In this document: in pieces, positions 52,506 through 61,019 of the stretch | Position numbering within the stretch: position 1 is the stretch's first letter | Layout of the letters: each line of letters starts with the position of its first letter | NCBI RefSeq assembly: GCF_022012435.1 | Contig: NZ_JAKLUA010000003.1 | Location: 372,001 to 436,000 of the forward strand | Direction of reading: 5' to 3' | DNA length: 64,000 bases | Source of the DNA: Bradyrhizobium zhengyangense | GTDB lineage: Bacteria; Pseudomonadota; Alphaproteobacteria; Rhizobiales; Xanthobacteraceae | Position numbers and translations under genes: made by a program | Notes under the pieces: model-generated | What the model was told of the DNA's origin: nothing | Seen by the model: only the letters and a program-made list of their open reading frames with translations | Database searches by the model: none

Positions 52506-53150
52506 ATGACCGATCAGAACCGCGTCACGCTGTATTATTCGCCGCAGAGCCGGGCCACTGGCACACGGGTGCTGCTGGAGGAGCTGGGAGCACCCTACGA
52601 TCTTCATGTCCTCAACATGAAGGCAGGCGAGCAGCGAAGACCTCCCTACCTCGCCATCAATCCGCTCGGTAAGGTGCCGGCTGTCAGGCACGGCGAGGCG
52701 CTCGTGACCGAGCAAGTCGCGATCTACGTCTATCTCGCAGACCTTTTTCCTCAGGCGGGCCTCACGCCCGCGCTGAATAACCCGTTGCGCGGTCCTTATC
52801 TGCGCTGGATCGCCTATTACGGCTCCTCCTTTGAGCCCGCCTTGATCGACAAGTTCATGCAACGTGAGCCCGCCCCGATCACCCAGTCGCCCTATGCCGA
52901 TTACGACACCATGCTGGGAGCCCTCGAGGCGCAGCTCTCGAACGGGCCCTATCTTCTCGGCGAGCGGATGACCGCCGCGGATATCCTGTGGGGTGTCGCA
53001 TTCAGCTGGACCATGATGTTCGGCATCGTGCCCAAAAAGGACGTCTTCGTTCGCTATTGCGAGCGCATCACCTCGCGACCGGCGTTCCAGCGCATCAGCG
53101 CGGCGGACGATGAGATGGCCGCGCAGCATGCTGTGGCCGCTGGAGGATGA
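52506..53150 (+). CDS. glutathione S-transferase family protein
   Basis: GST-fold protein of 214 residues. The N-terminal thioredoxin-like domain reads TLYYSPQSRATGTRVLLEEL and INPLGKVPAVRHGEALVTEQVAI, where VPAV and TEQ contact glutathione; the C-terminal domain is helical with GERMTAADILWGVAF. Cytoplasmic. GAGGGAGA lies eight bases ahead of ATG 52506. It is divergent from the WYL regulator across the operator and followed closely by a DUF6157 gene. A detoxification unit under WYL control is the likely reading. Confidence 0.88.
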   Translation: MTDQNRVTLYYSPQSRATGTRVLLEELGAPYDLHVLNMKAGEQRRPPYLAINPLGKVPAVRHGEALVTEQVAIYVYLADLFPQAGLTPALNNPLRGPYLRWIAYYGSSFEPALIDKFMQREPAPITQSPYADYDTMLGALEAQLSNGPYLLGERMTAADILWGVAFSWTMMFGIVPKKDVFVRYCERITSRPAFQRISAADDEMAAQHAVAAGG

Positions 53151-53167
53151 AGGGGCCTGAACCTCGC

Positions 53168-53602
53168 ATGACCAAGCCGATCCATACGACCAACTGTGTC
53201 GACACGTTCATCCAGGTTGCCGAGGACTGTCCGGCGCGCTCCGGTGAGGAGCCGCCGCCGCGCGCGGGACGGCCGACGGTGGCCGGACTGCAATATGCGA
53301 TGATCGCGAACGCACCATATAGGTACACGTCCGACGACGTGATCTTCGCGACCTCAGCGCCGGGACGCGAGCTTGGCGCCAAGGCGACCAAGTCGGAAAG
53401 GAACGCCGCACGCGCCGCGTTCTTCTCGCGCGGACAGGCCTGCATGCGGGCCTCAGGCCTCGGCAAGCGCTACGGCTGGGGTGTGCATGCCGACAAGGAA
53501 GGCCGTATCGCGATCTACGCTGTCGAAAGCAACCGCTATCAAGCGCTGTCGCACGATAAAAAGCTCACACAAACGCGCGCGATGCGGTCGAAGCGGAGAT
53601 GA
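53168..53602 (+). CDS. DUF6157-family protein
   Basis: Soluble protein of 144 residues. The start MTKPIHTTNCVDTFIQVAEDCP, then RPTVAGLQYAMIANAPYRYTSDDV and FFSRGQACMRASGLGKRYGWGVH, match the DUF6157 family as I remember it; no function is known. ATG at 53168 is chosen because family members start just before the HTTN segment; an ATG at 53147 overlaps the GST stop (ATGA) and is an alternative. It is the second gene of the GST unit and is convergent with the enoyl-CoA hydratase gene, three bases away. Confidence 0.75.
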   Translation: MTKPIHTTNCVDTFIQVAEDCPARSGEEPPPRAGRPTVAGLQYAMIANAPYRYTSDDVIFATSAPGRELGAKATKSERNAARAAFFSRGQACMRASGLGKRYGWGVHADKEGRIAIYAVESNRYQALSHDKKLTQTRAMRSKRR

Positions 53603-53605
53603 GCC

Positions 53606-54391
53606 TCAAAACCGAGGTGCCCGCTTCTCCGCGAACGCCTTGATGCCTTCCTTGATCTCGTGGCCGCGCATGCTGTCGCGGTGACGCTGGTCGGCGGCAG
53701 CTTCGTCCAGTTCGCCGCGGGCGAATTCATTGATGGCGCGCTTCATGCCGCGCATCGCGTTCGGTGCATTGCCGGCGAGGATGTTGGCGAGCTTTTCGAC
53801 TTCCTCGTCCAGAAACTCGACCGCCACCATGGCGGTGAGGTAACCGATCCGCAGCATCTCCGGCGCGGTTATCTTTTGAGCGGTGAGGAACAGCTTCTTG
53901 GCATTGTCGACGCCAAGCCGGGTTACGTAGCGTTTGATACCGCTCCTGTAATAGTGCAGCCCGAGCCGGGCCGCCGGCATGAACATCTCCGCGGTGTCGA
54001 CGCCGATACGAAAATCACAGGCGAGCGCGAGGTCGGTCGAGCCGCCATAGACGCCGCCATTGAGCCGGCAGATCGTCGGTACGCCGAGATCTTCGAGTCT
54101 GTTAACGACGACCTCGAAGGCCGAGCCCGCGCTCTGCTGCTCGTTGGCGCTGACTGCGCGCTCGGCGACCGAATTGAGGTCATAGCCGGCCGAGAAGGCG
54201 CGTCCCGTGCCGGTCAGCACGAGGACGCGGATATCGGGATCGGCCTCGACGCGGTCGAACAGTTTTAGCAGCTCGCCGAGATCTTCAGCCTGGAGCCGGT
54301 TGAGATGCTTCGGCCGGTTGAGGCGAATGGTCGCGCGGGCACCGTCGATTTCGAGCACGGGGCCAGAGGCTGCGTCGGCTGCATCCGACAT
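53606..54391 (-). CDS. enoyl-CoA hydratase/isomerase family protein
   Basis: Crotonase-fold protein of 261 residues. The CoA-binding and oxyanion segment reads LTGTGRAFSAGYDLNSV and CRLNGGVYGGSTDLALACDFRI; the usual first catalytic Glu position in GG..GG.E is Thr-Asp here (GGSTDLAL), so activity may be isomerase- or thioesterase-like rather than a classical hydratase. C-terminus ends AFAEKRAPRF as in many enoyl-CoA hydratases. ATG at 54391 has GGAG six bases ahead; an ATG at 54403 is the alternative. Its start lies 11 bases past the stop of the channel gene on the same strand, so they may be cotranscribed although they are functionally unlike. Confidence 0.85.
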   Translation of the reverse strand: MSDAADAASGPVLEIDGARATIRLNRPKHLNRLQAEDLGELLKLFDRVEADPDIRVLVLTGTGRAFSAGYDLNSVAERAVSANEQQSAGSAFEVVVNRLEDLGVPTICRLNGGVYGGSTDLALACDFRIGVDTAEMFMPAARLGLHYYRSGIKRYVTRLGVDNAKKLFLTAQKITAPEMLRIGYLTAMVAVEFLDEEVEKLANILAGNAPNAMRGMKRAINEFARGELDEAAADQRHRDSMRGHEIKEGIKAFAEKRAPRF

Positions 54392-54402
54392 TCTTGTCTC
54401 CA

Positions 54403-55512
54403 TTACCTGTTTTCGAGCGTGCGCCGTTTGGCTTCGGCGTCGATGGTCTCGGCGAGATCGGGATGCCGTGCCATCAGCACGCGGAAGTCGACGAGGTCGA
54501 GCACGAGGAGCCGTGACACTTTCGTGGTCGAAACGTTGGCGCCGCGCATGTTGTTGCCGAGCAGCGCCATCTCGCCGAAGAAGGCGCCTTCCCCGAGTTG
54601 GACTTTCTTGCCGGGCAGGTCGACCTCGACCTCGCCGGCGGCAATGAAATACATGCAGTCGCCCTGCGCACCCTTGCGAATGATCATGGTGCGCGCCGGC
54701 AGCTCCATGGTGCGCAGCATGTGTGTGACGTCGGCGATGGCTGCTGGCCCCAGCGCCGCGAAGAACGGCACTTTGCTGACGGATTCCCAAGTCTTGAGGA
54801 AATTGTCACGGCGGGTCTCTGCCGCAAACCCGGTCGCCAGAATACCGGTCCAGAGGCCGAACACGCCGAGGCCGGAGATCATCACCAGCGCCGCCACCAC
54901 GCGGCCGAGCGGCGTGACCGGCACGACGTCGCCATAGCCTGTCGTGGTCAGCGTGACGACCGCCCACCACAGTGCGGCGGGGACGCTGCCGAACGTTTGC
55001 GGCTGCACGTCCCGCTCCAGGAAATACTCGGCGACGGAGGCAAGAAAGACCACCATCAGGAAGATCACGAGCACGCTGAGCAGCGGCCCCGATTCCAGCA
55101 CCAGCACGCGGCGAAGCTGGCGCAGGCCGGGAATGCCCGGCACGACCTTCAACACCCACAGCACGCTCAGCAGCCAGGCCGTCTTGGGCTCGGCGCCGAG
55201 GACCAGCGCGATCGGGACGGCCAGCGCCCCGACGGTGTCGACCAGCCCGGCGGAGGAGGACATATAGAGTCCCAGCCGCCCTTGACGCTTCATATGGCGC
55301 AGCCGGACCAACCATTCGAACACGAAATAGACGAGGCTGGCCCACAACAGAAAATCGACCCAGCGGTGCGCCGTCTCATAGGCCGGGTCGAGCGTCAGCA
55401 GCACCATGCTGAGCACGCCGACGGTCACGGCCACATAGGCCGCCTTGGTCATATTGCGGCCGGCGGTCGCGGCCACGAACTGGGCCAGGGCGGGAAACAT
55501 CGGCTTCGGCAT
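54403..55512 (-). CDS. cyclic-nucleotide-gated K+ channel, MloK1-like
   Basis: Membrane protein of 369 residues with six hydrophobic helices, a pore ending TLTTTGYGD (potassium selectivity filter) and a C-terminal cyclic-nucleotide-binding domain: GAQGDCMYFIAAGEVEV, GEGAFFGEMALLGN (phosphate-binding cassette FFGEMALL) and a C-terminal helix. The voltage-sensor helix has few positive charges (GLRQLRRVLVLE). Layout and length match MloK1 of Mesorhizobium loti, a cAMP-gated K+ channel. The start is uncertain: ATG 55512 begins just before the first conserved part but has no clear ribosome site; the frame runs to 55617. The large cyclase at 27316 could be one source of cAMP in this genome. Confidence 0.9.
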   Translation of the reverse strand: MPKPMFPALAQFVAATAGRNMTKAAYVAVTVGVLSMVLLTLDPAYETAHRWVDFLLWASLVYFVFEWLVRLRHMKRQGRLGLYMSSSAGLVDTVGALAVPIALVLGAEPKTAWLLSVLWVLKVVPGIPGLRQLRRVLVLESGPLLSVLVIFLMVVFLASVAEYFLERDVQPQTFGSVPAALWWAVVTLTTTGYGDVVPVTPLGRVVAALVMISGLGVFGLWTGILATGFAAETRRDNFLKTWESVSKVPFFAALGPAAIADVTHMLRTMELPARTMIIRKGAQGDCMYFIAAGEVEVDLPGKKVQLGEGAFFGEMALLGNNMRGANVSTTKVSRLLVLDLVDFRVLMARHPDLAETIDAEAKRRTLENR

Positions 55513-55643
55513 GCGGGATGGCGGCTCGGTCTTGGCTCTTGCAGGGCCTGGAACTTCGGCGCCAAAGTGCCCGTCCGCACGGAGGCCGTCAACGACAGGC
55601 GCCGGCCTTCGATGCAAGTGGCTAATCCGGGCAGGTCAAGCCG

Positions 55644-55862
55644 TTACTTGAAATGGGGTGGCTCGTCATAGCCGCGGCGGCTGCTTAAGAATAGCAGCAT
55701 CATCAAGCCGATGCCGACCACCACGGAGAACCCCGCTCCGAGCGCCAGTGCCACATAACCTTCCGTCGGGATCGGGTCGCCTCCGACTGACATGGCCGAG
55801 TAAGCGAAGTATCCAACCGCGGCCAGCATTCCCAGCAAGAGGATGAGGAGGAGCATACGCAT
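55644..55862 (-). CDS. small two-helix membrane protein
   Basis: Protein of 72 residues with two hydrophobic helices (about 2-22 and 38-60) joined by a short loop (GGDPIPTEGY) and a basic/aromatic tail (SSRRGYDEPPHF). No family recognised. CGGAG lies eight bases ahead of ATG 55862, which supports translation. It lies between the channel gene and the TAXI gene, all on the minus strand, with gaps of 131 and 112 bases. Confidence 0.65.
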   Translation of the reverse strand: MRMLLLILLLGMLAAVGYFAYSAMSVGGDPIPTEGYVALALGAGFSVVVGIGLMMLLFLSSRRGYDEPPHFK

Positions 55863-55974
55863 GGTGCGTTCTCCGGTTGTACTCCTAACCAACGGTTGCG
55901 TAGGGGCACAGTTCCGCAGGAGGCCGGCCGCGATCAGCCAGAAAACACCAGCGCGAGGGGCGCGGATCGATAGG

Positions 55975-57423
55975 TCAGGCACTCTGAGCTGTCTTCACGG
56001 TCACGACGTTGGTGTCGTCATTCGGGGGAGGGAGGGCCTGACGGGTGGCCTTCTCGAGCTCGCTGGCGTGGCGCTTCAGGTAGTCGCGACGCATGCCGAT
56101 CTCGTCGCGGACAAATTCGTAACCGAGCTTGAAGGTATCGAGCCCGTCGGTACTGATCGTGCCGTCGCGCAAGCCGATGACCGCGCCGCGCAAGATGCTC
56201 TCAAGCTCGTCCTGGAGGCATTCGAGCTGATCCAGCGAATGGGCGTGCTCGATGCGCTCGCCGATGCAGAGGATGGCAGTGGAGAGCTCGCTCGCCTTCT
56301 CCGGCGCGATGCGGGTGATCTTGGCGTAGATCGCAGCGAAGATCGAGCCGATGACGCTGAGCGCGGCGGCGCCCAGATACATCATGTCGCTGTATTTATC
56401 CATGAACGACTTGGTGTCGTCGTTGATGTAGTCGGCCGCACCCTGATGCGCCATCACGTAGGCGTCCTTCTCGACGGAGGCCGGTTCAATGTGGGTCGCA
56501 AAGCCGTTGTCGAGCCCGAGCGCGGATTTGTTCTCGTAGACGATGCGCGCAATGTCGCCGGCGGTGCTCCCCGACATTTTGGATTGCGCGACCAGGAGCC
56601 ATTCGAGTCCGATGGTGTCGAGATCGTCGTCGGGAATTTCGGGCGACGCAGACAGCGTGCCGGCCGTCAGAGTCTCGTCGGAAATGCCCGGGAATTTGCG
56701 CGCCAGCGCCTTGGCTTCATCGATCGCATTCAGCGTGAAGCCGCCGCGCTTGGCGACCTGCTCATAGGCCTTGTCGCGCACGGCCCTGGAGGCGTGGACG
56801 ATGGCGATCACTGCGCTGAAGCCACTGGCCGGCGCGAATAGCTTGTCGAGGGTCGCGCCCTGCGGCGCCATTTGGATCTTGGCGGCGTCGGGACTGTCGG
56901 GGGCGATATCGAGGAGGTTGCGAACGAAGGCGAGCGATGATTCGCCGTCGGCGAGAACCGCAACCTTCTTCTTCTTCAACTCGGACAGCGACTTGATCTT
57001 TTTGTTGCCGGGACCGAGCAGAAGCACGAAATCGTGCTCCAGCAGTGCCAGCGCGCGTGCCCGCACCGGCACCCTGGCGTCGGTGCGCAGGATGGCGAGA
57101 TCGGCCTGCCTGCGGTCGAATTGCGCGATTGCCTTGGCGTTGTCGGGGTTGTTGACGATCTTGATCCGGAAACGCGAGCCGTTGTTCTTCAGCAGCGTGG
57201 CGAGCTTGTTCGCGAACAGGGCCTCGTCTCCGTTGGGGCCGCCAACAGCAAAGGTCAGCGTCTCCGAGTTGTGCAACCAGGCGCGCCCCGCCCAGACGGT
57301 CGCCAGCGACAGTAGCAGGGTCAGCACGACATACAGCAGGACCTGCTGCTGATTGGTCTTGATTACTTTGGGACGCCGTGGCGGCGGGGGTTCGGTCGAC
57401 GAGGTCGGGCCTTCAGCACTCAT
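55975..57423 (-). CDS. membrane-anchored TAXI-type solute-binding protein
   Basis: Protein of 482 residues. The N-terminus is proline-rich and cytoplasmic, then a membrane helix (about 28-45). Residues about 55-335 resemble TAXI-family TRAP solute-binding domains: LTFAVGGPNGDEALFANKLA and RRQADLAILRTDARVP, with lobe sequence KKKKVAVLADGESS. A second hydrophobic helix (about 348-366) follows and then a cytoplasmic helical tail of some 110 residues. Normal TAXI binding proteins are freely periplasmic and sit beside a fused 4TM-12TM permease; neither applies here. It may act as a receptor rather than a transporter component. AGGT lies near ATG 57423; the frame opens to 57468. Confidence 0.85.
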   Translation of the reverse strand: MSAEGPTSSTEPPPPRRPKVIKTNQQQVLLYVVLTLLLSLATVWAGRAWLHNSETLTFAVGGPNGDEALFANKLATLLKNNGSRFRIKIVNNPDNAKAIAQFDRRQADLAILRTDARVPVRARALALLEHDFVLLLGPGNKKIKSLSELKKKKVAVLADGESSLAFVRNLLDIAPDSPDAAKIQMAPQGATLDKLFAPASGFSAVIAIVHASRAVRDKAYEQVAKRGGFTLNAIDEAKALARKFPGISDETLTAGTLSASPEIPDDDLDTIGLEWLLVAQSKMSGSTAGDIARIVYENKSALGLDNGFATHIEPASVEKDAYVMAHQGAADYINDDTKSFMDKYSDMMYLGAAALSVIGSIFAAIYAKITRIAPEKASELSTAILCIGERIEHAHSLDQLECLQDELESILRGAVIGLRDGTISTDGLDTFKLGYEFVRDEIGMRRDYLKRHASELEKATRQALPPPNDDTNVVTVKTAQSA

Positions 57424-57774
57424 GGCGGCACCTGGCCTTATTCCTTGAATGGCGGGCGAGGCGACCATTGCCGGCGGCCCACGCGAAAATTTCGGTAAGC
57501 GTTTAAAAAAGAACGATAATCCTCTACCCTAGGATGATAGCGCTCCAGTTCCGGAAAGCAAATTCCGCGCCGGAGGTAACCTTACTCGGGGCGAAGCCGG
57601 GCGTTGTCGATCCTATCACCGTTTAGCCACACTTGGCGATTTTCCGGTTCCCCCGGCTGCATTCCGGCGCGGGAAATGTCATAAATCGTCGGTCCCGACG
57701 GTTTTGACGGGTCCAAGAAGAAGTTGCGCTGAACGCTCCATTTTTTTCTTTTCGAGTCAACGAGGGCGTCAGCT
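57424..57774. other. 351-base intergenic region
   Basis: Divergent promoter region for the TAXI gene and the DUF3307 gene. AT-rich patches lie near 57500-57530 and a T-run at 57741-57748. A minus-strand frame ending at 57582 has protein-like wording (SGPTIYDISRAGMQPGEPE) but no ATG or GTG start with a ribosome site and lower third-position GC than neighbours; I do not annotate it as a gene. Confidence 0.4.
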
Positions 57775-58176
57775 TTGTCGTTTCCACCCCTGTCATCGGC
57801 GGTTCCGGTCGAAGCGCTCATTGGCTGGATGCTGCTGCTTACCTTCAAGCACATCATCGCCGACTTCGTCCTGCAAACGGCCTGGATGGCGCACGGCAAG
57901 GACCAGAAGCACGGCTGGGCTTTGCCGCTCCTCGTGCATTGCCTGATTCACTTTGCGGTTGCGTTGCCGCTGATCCTGATCGTGGCGCCAAAGTTCTGGT
58001 TCGTGGCGCTGATCGATTTCGTCATCCACATCACGATCGACCGCGCCAAAGGATTTGTGTCGGCCAATTTCGGCGTCAACCAGGAGCACCCCTGGTTCTG
58101 GACGCTGATCGGCGTGGACCAGGCGCTGCATCACCTGACTGGCTTCGGCCTCTCCATCTTCATGGCGGCGAACTGA
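57775..58176 (+). CDS. DUF3307-family membrane protein
   Basis: Membrane protein of 133 residues with three to four hydrophobic helices and the DUF3307 pattern: LLLTFKHIIADFVLQTAWMA, GWALPLLVHCLIHF, LIDFVIHITIDRAKG and WTLIGVDQALHHLTGF. The repeated His and Asp on helices (KHIIADF, HCLIH, DQALHH) are family features; the function is unknown. The start is a TTG at 57775 with GAGGG about nine bases ahead; no ATG lies before the first conserved helix. The 207 bases to the next gene hold no clear gene. Confidence 0.8.
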   Translation: MSFPPLSSAVPVEALIGWMLLLTFKHIIADFVLQTAWMAHGKDQKHGWALPLLVHCLIHFAVALPLILIVAPKFWFVALIDFVIHITIDRAKGFVSANFGVNQEHPWFWTLIGVDQALHHLTGFGLSIFMAAN

Positions 58177-58383
58177 GGCTCAGGCCTCTATCCTGAGGCG
58201 CCCGCCAGTGGCGGGGATCGTGAAGGACGGCCGCAAGGACGCCCCCACCCCCGTATTCAACCCGGTAGGGCTGCGCTCCGATTCGCGGCATAAGGGCAAG
58301 GACACCGGGTGACTACCGCCCAGGGTGGTTAACCTTTCATTAGAGAATTGCGCGGCATCTTCCTGACACGAGGGAGAACTGCA

Positions 58384-58782
58384 ATGTTTTCAAGCCGCGA
58401 CGCTTTTGAAAGCGATTTCTGCCCGGTTCGTGACGAGCTTCTTGGCGAGATGTACCGCGCCAATGAAGGCGGCCTGCCGAGGCTGGTTGAGAGTGTTTCC
58501 CCTGACGTCCGCGCCAGGCTGGCGCTGTTTTGCTATCGCCGTAGCCATCTGCACTCATTGGCCGTCGCGATCGCGAGCAGCTGCAGCGAGCGCGACCTGA
58601 TCGAGCACGGTGGTCGTGTCGGCTCGACGCTCTACGCGCTCTCGCGCGAAGGCTCGGCCAAATCGTCGCCGTCGCTGTCGGGGGGCCGCAAGCCGATCAC
58701 ACTGTCGACCAAGCCGCTCTCGGTGCTCGCACCGCTGGACGACGAAATCGACGACGAGATCAGCGAAGCCATTCCCGCTTAA
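58384..58782 (+). CDS. conserved hypothetical protein, 132 residues
   Basis: Soluble protein without signal peptide. The N-terminal half has SRDAFESDFCPVRDELLGEMY and ends with ALFCYRRSHLHSLAVAIASSCSERDLIEHGG; the C-terminus is acidic (LDDEIDDEISEA). I recognise this as a type common in Bradyrhizobium but know no function. GAGGGAG lies nine bases ahead of ATG 58384. Its stop overlaps the stop of the convergent YkgJ-type gene by four bases. Confidence 0.7.
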   Translation: MFSSRDAFESDFCPVRDELLGEMYRANEGGLPRLVESVSPDVRARLALFCYRRSHLHSLAVAIASSCSERDLIEHGGRVGSTLYALSREGSAKSSPSLSGGRKPITLSTKPLSVLAPLDDEIDDEISEAIPA

Positions 58783-59102
58783 GCGCTCTCGATAACAGGT
58801 AGCCCGAACTTCCGCCGCGCCATCGCGCATTCGGCGTCGCCGGGCATGCAGGTGCGGCACACCTCCGGCCGCACAGCATAGATGCCGCACTTGGTCGACT
58901 TGCCGATTTCTCCCTGCAACGCGGAACAGCGATCGCCCTCGCAGCGCATGCCGGACTGGCGCGCGTTGACGAGCCCTTCCGGGATCAACGCAAGCTCCTC
59001 GTCGCTCTCGATCGAGAAGCGCGGCCAATTCTGCGAATAACCGCAGCAGGCGCCGCAGCTCTGGCAGTAGCTCGACTGATCAATCTCCTCCGTTGGCATC
59101 AT
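58779..59102 (-). CDS. YkgJ-type cysteine-cluster protein
   Basis: Protein of 107 residues with the YkgJ/CxxCxxCC pattern: CQSCGACCGYSQNWP near the start, then MRCEGDRCSAL, TKCGIYAVRPEVCRTC and ECAMARRKFG. The Cys spacing points to a bound metal, probably zinc or an Fe-S cluster. The function of the family is unknown. ATG at 59102 overlaps the stop of the upstream WYL regulator (ATGA), so the two are translationally coupled; the next Met (59099) is an alternative. Confidence 0.85.
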   Translation of the reverse strand: MMPTEEIDQSSYCQSCGACCGYSQNWPRFSIESDEELALIPEGLVNARQSGMRCEGDRCSALQGEIGKSTKCGIYAVRPEVCRTCMPGDAECAMARRKFGLPVIESA

Positions 59103-59797
59103 GTGTCTTTCGGCGGGCCCCAGACCAGGCTCTGCCGCCATTTCGCGCGCAGCACGTCGCGCCTTTCCGGATATCTTTCGTCGAGATAGGTCGCCTCGAC
59201 GACGCGGTCGGTGCGGAAGCTTCGGAAATCGCTGCGTAGCTCGCACCAGGCTGCGAGCAGGCGCACGGCTTCGAGATAACCGACCGAGATCGGCCAGATC
59301 ATGCGCTCGCTGGGGCGCCCTTGTTCGTCGCGATAGCGCAGCATGATCTTCTTGCCTTCATGGATCTGCGTTCGCGTGCGCGCCATGTCCAGGCGGTCAG
59401 GCTCCCTGTTCCAGCTTGGCCGCGCGCGGCTCGCCGGCTCCAGCACGAAGGGTCGCAGCCGCTCAGGCACGGTGTCGGCGATCTTGGCCATCAAATCTTC
59501 GGCCGCGCGCGCCAGCGTGGAATCGGCGTGGCCCGCGACCCATTGCGCGCCCAGCACCGCCGCCTCGATCTCGTCGGGTGTCAGCATCAAGGGCGGCAGG
59601 TCGAATCCTTTTTCAAGGATGTAGCCCATGCCGGCTTCGCCACGGATCGGCACGCGCTGGCCCATCAACGTTGCGATGTCGCGATAGATGGTGCGCTTCG
59701 AGGTCTCGAGCTCGGCCGCAATCGCGTCCGCCGTCAGCGGCTTACGGGTGCGCCTCAGCACCTGGATGATCTGAAACAGCCGGTCGGCGCGTCTCAT
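59099..59797 (-). CDS. WYL-domain HTH regulator, second copy
   Basis: Regulator of 232 residues: winged helix (RRADRLFQIIQVLRRTRKPL, then TSKRTIYRDIATL) and WYL domain ending IWPISVGYLEAVRLLAAWCELR, with a short C-terminus. It differs from the first WYL protein (51439) by lacking the longer WCX extension. ATG at 59797 has GAGAGA seven bases ahead. It overlaps the YkgJ gene downstream and diverges from a small gene and a GST gene (59911 and 60213). The gap of 113 bases shows only modest repeats, not a dyad as striking as the one at 52429. Confidence 0.88.
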   Translation of the reverse strand: MRRADRLFQIIQVLRRTRKPLTADAIAAELETSKRTIYRDIATLMGQRVPIRGEAGMGYILEKGFDLPPLMLTPDEIEAAVLGAQWVAGHADSTLARAAEDLMAKIADTVPERLRPFVLEPASRARPSWNREPDRLDMARTRTQIHEGKKIMLRYRDEQGRPSERMIWPISVGYLEAVRLLAAWCELRSDFRSFRTDRVVEATYLDERYPERRDVLRAKWRQSLVWGPPKDT

Positions 59798-59910
59798 GAC
59801 AATTCTCTCATCAAACGGCGGATCAGAAATCGGCGCGCGGCTGCTGACAGGATGTTGGCAGCAGGGGAGTTCTATACCGGGACAACACATCGACTGAAGA
59901 GGGTTTGTCC

Positions 59911-60174
59911 ATGATCACTCCAATCCATCTTGGCCTGGTTGGTCCGCTGTGGCGAGCGCAGGCCTCGTTGCATGCCAGGGTCTACGGCCGCTTCACGTTT
60001 CTCGAACTCACTGCCGTCGACCTCCGCCTCGCGCTCGCGACCGTATTGGCACGTTCGCTGATCCAGGCTGCGGACGCGCTGGTCCGCCACGTGATGGGCC
60101 GCGCCTGGCGGGGGGCCCGTTTCGCAGAAGATATCACGGCTGCTGCCACCATGGTGGCAGCAGCGCGGCACTAG
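59911..60174 (+). CDS. small protein before GST, 87 residues
   Basis: Small basic protein, Ala/Arg/Leu-rich, with an amphipathic middle (LTAVDLRLALATVLARSLIQAADALVRHVM) and no signal peptide. No family recognised. GAAGAGGG lies seven bases ahead of ATG 59911, a good site. It precedes the GST gene by 38 bases on the same strand and diverges from the WYL regulator, so it is likely part of that regulator's target unit. Confidence 0.6.
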   Translation: MITPIHLGLVGPLWRAQASLHARVYGRFTFLELTAVDLRLALATVLARSLIQAADALVRHVMGRAWRGARFAEDITAAATMVAAARH

Positions 60175-60212
60175 GTTCCGTCAACTCTTTCGGCAGGTTC
60201 AGGAGAGCTCGC

Positions 60213-60941
60213 ATGATCACGCTTTACGGCTTTGGCACCGGCTTCGGCCTGCCGGAAATCAGCCCCTTCGTCACCAAGACCGAGGTGCAGCTCAAGATGG
60301 CGGGACTGCCCTACCGGAAGGAGCGGGCCATGCCGCCGGCGTCACCCAAGGGGCAGCTGCCATTCATCGACGATGGCGGCGAGGCGGTGGCCGATTCGAC
60401 CTTCATCCGCGCCCATATCGAGCGCCGCTATGGATTCGACTTCGATGCCGGCCTGTCATTGGCGGAGCGTGCGCAGGCCTGGGCGTTCGAGCGCATGATC
60501 GAGCATCACGTCTATTGGGCACTGGTCGGCGCCCGCTGGGTCGATCCGGTCAATTTTGCCAAAGGGCCTGCGCATTTCTTCGACGGAGCGCCGGAGCACA
60601 ATCGCGAGAAGCTGCGCGAGGATGCGCAGTTCCGCGTCGCCGAGAACTATCTGCTCTCCGGTCTTGGCCGCCATGGACCAGACGATGATGTCGATCTCGC
60701 GGTCCGCTCGCTGTTCGCACTGTCGGTGCAGCTTGGCGACAAATCCTATCTGATGGGCAACAAGCCCAGCGGTGTCGATGCGACCGCGTTCGGCGCGCTC
60801 GCCGGCATTTTGACGCCATTCTTCGAGTCCAGCCTGCGCGACCGCGCCGAGGGATTTCCGAACCTCACCGCCTATGTCGACCGGATGATGGATACCTACT
60901 ATCCCGAGTTCGCCTGGACGCCGCTGCGGCAAGCGGCCTGA
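60213..60941 (+). CDS. glutathione S-transferase-like protein (metaxin-type)
   Basis: GST-fold protein of 242 residues. The N-terminal domain (ITLYGFGTGFGLPEISPFVTK, then GQLPFIDDGGEAVADSTFI) and the C-terminal helical domain (NKPSGVDATAFGALAGIL) resemble the FAXDC/metaxin-like GSTs found in many bacteria, which are often annotated as GST without a tested activity. AGGAGAG lies directly ahead of ATG 60213. It is downstream of the small gene at 59911, divergent from a WYL regulator, in the same arrangement as the GST/WYL pair at 52.4 kb. Confidence 0.85.
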   Translation: MITLYGFGTGFGLPEISPFVTKTEVQLKMAGLPYRKERAMPPASPKGQLPFIDDGGEAVADSTFIRAHIERRYGFDFDAGLSLAERAQAWAFERMIEHHVYWALVGARWVDPVNFAKGPAHFFDGAPEHNREKLREDAQFRVAENYLLSGLGRHGPDDDVDLAVRSLFALSVQLGDKSYLMGNKPSGVDATAFGALAGILTPFFESSLRDRAEGFPNLTAYVDRMMDTYYPEFAWTPLRQAA

Positions 60942-60970
60942 CGTAAGCGCGCGGAACGCACAAAAGAAAA

Positions 60971-60993
60971 GAGCCGGCCTGATGGGCCGGCTC
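60971..60993. terminator. bidirectional terminator hairpin
   Basis: Perfect stem GAGCCGGCC (60971-60979) with GGCCGGCTC (60985-60993), loop of five bases. A-rich sequence (AAAAGAAAAG) lies on one side and TCATTTT on the other, so it can end transcription of the GST gene and of the convergent binding-protein gene. Confidence 0.85.
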
Positions 60994-61019
60994 TCGTCAT
61001 TTTGGAAACCGTAGCCGCC

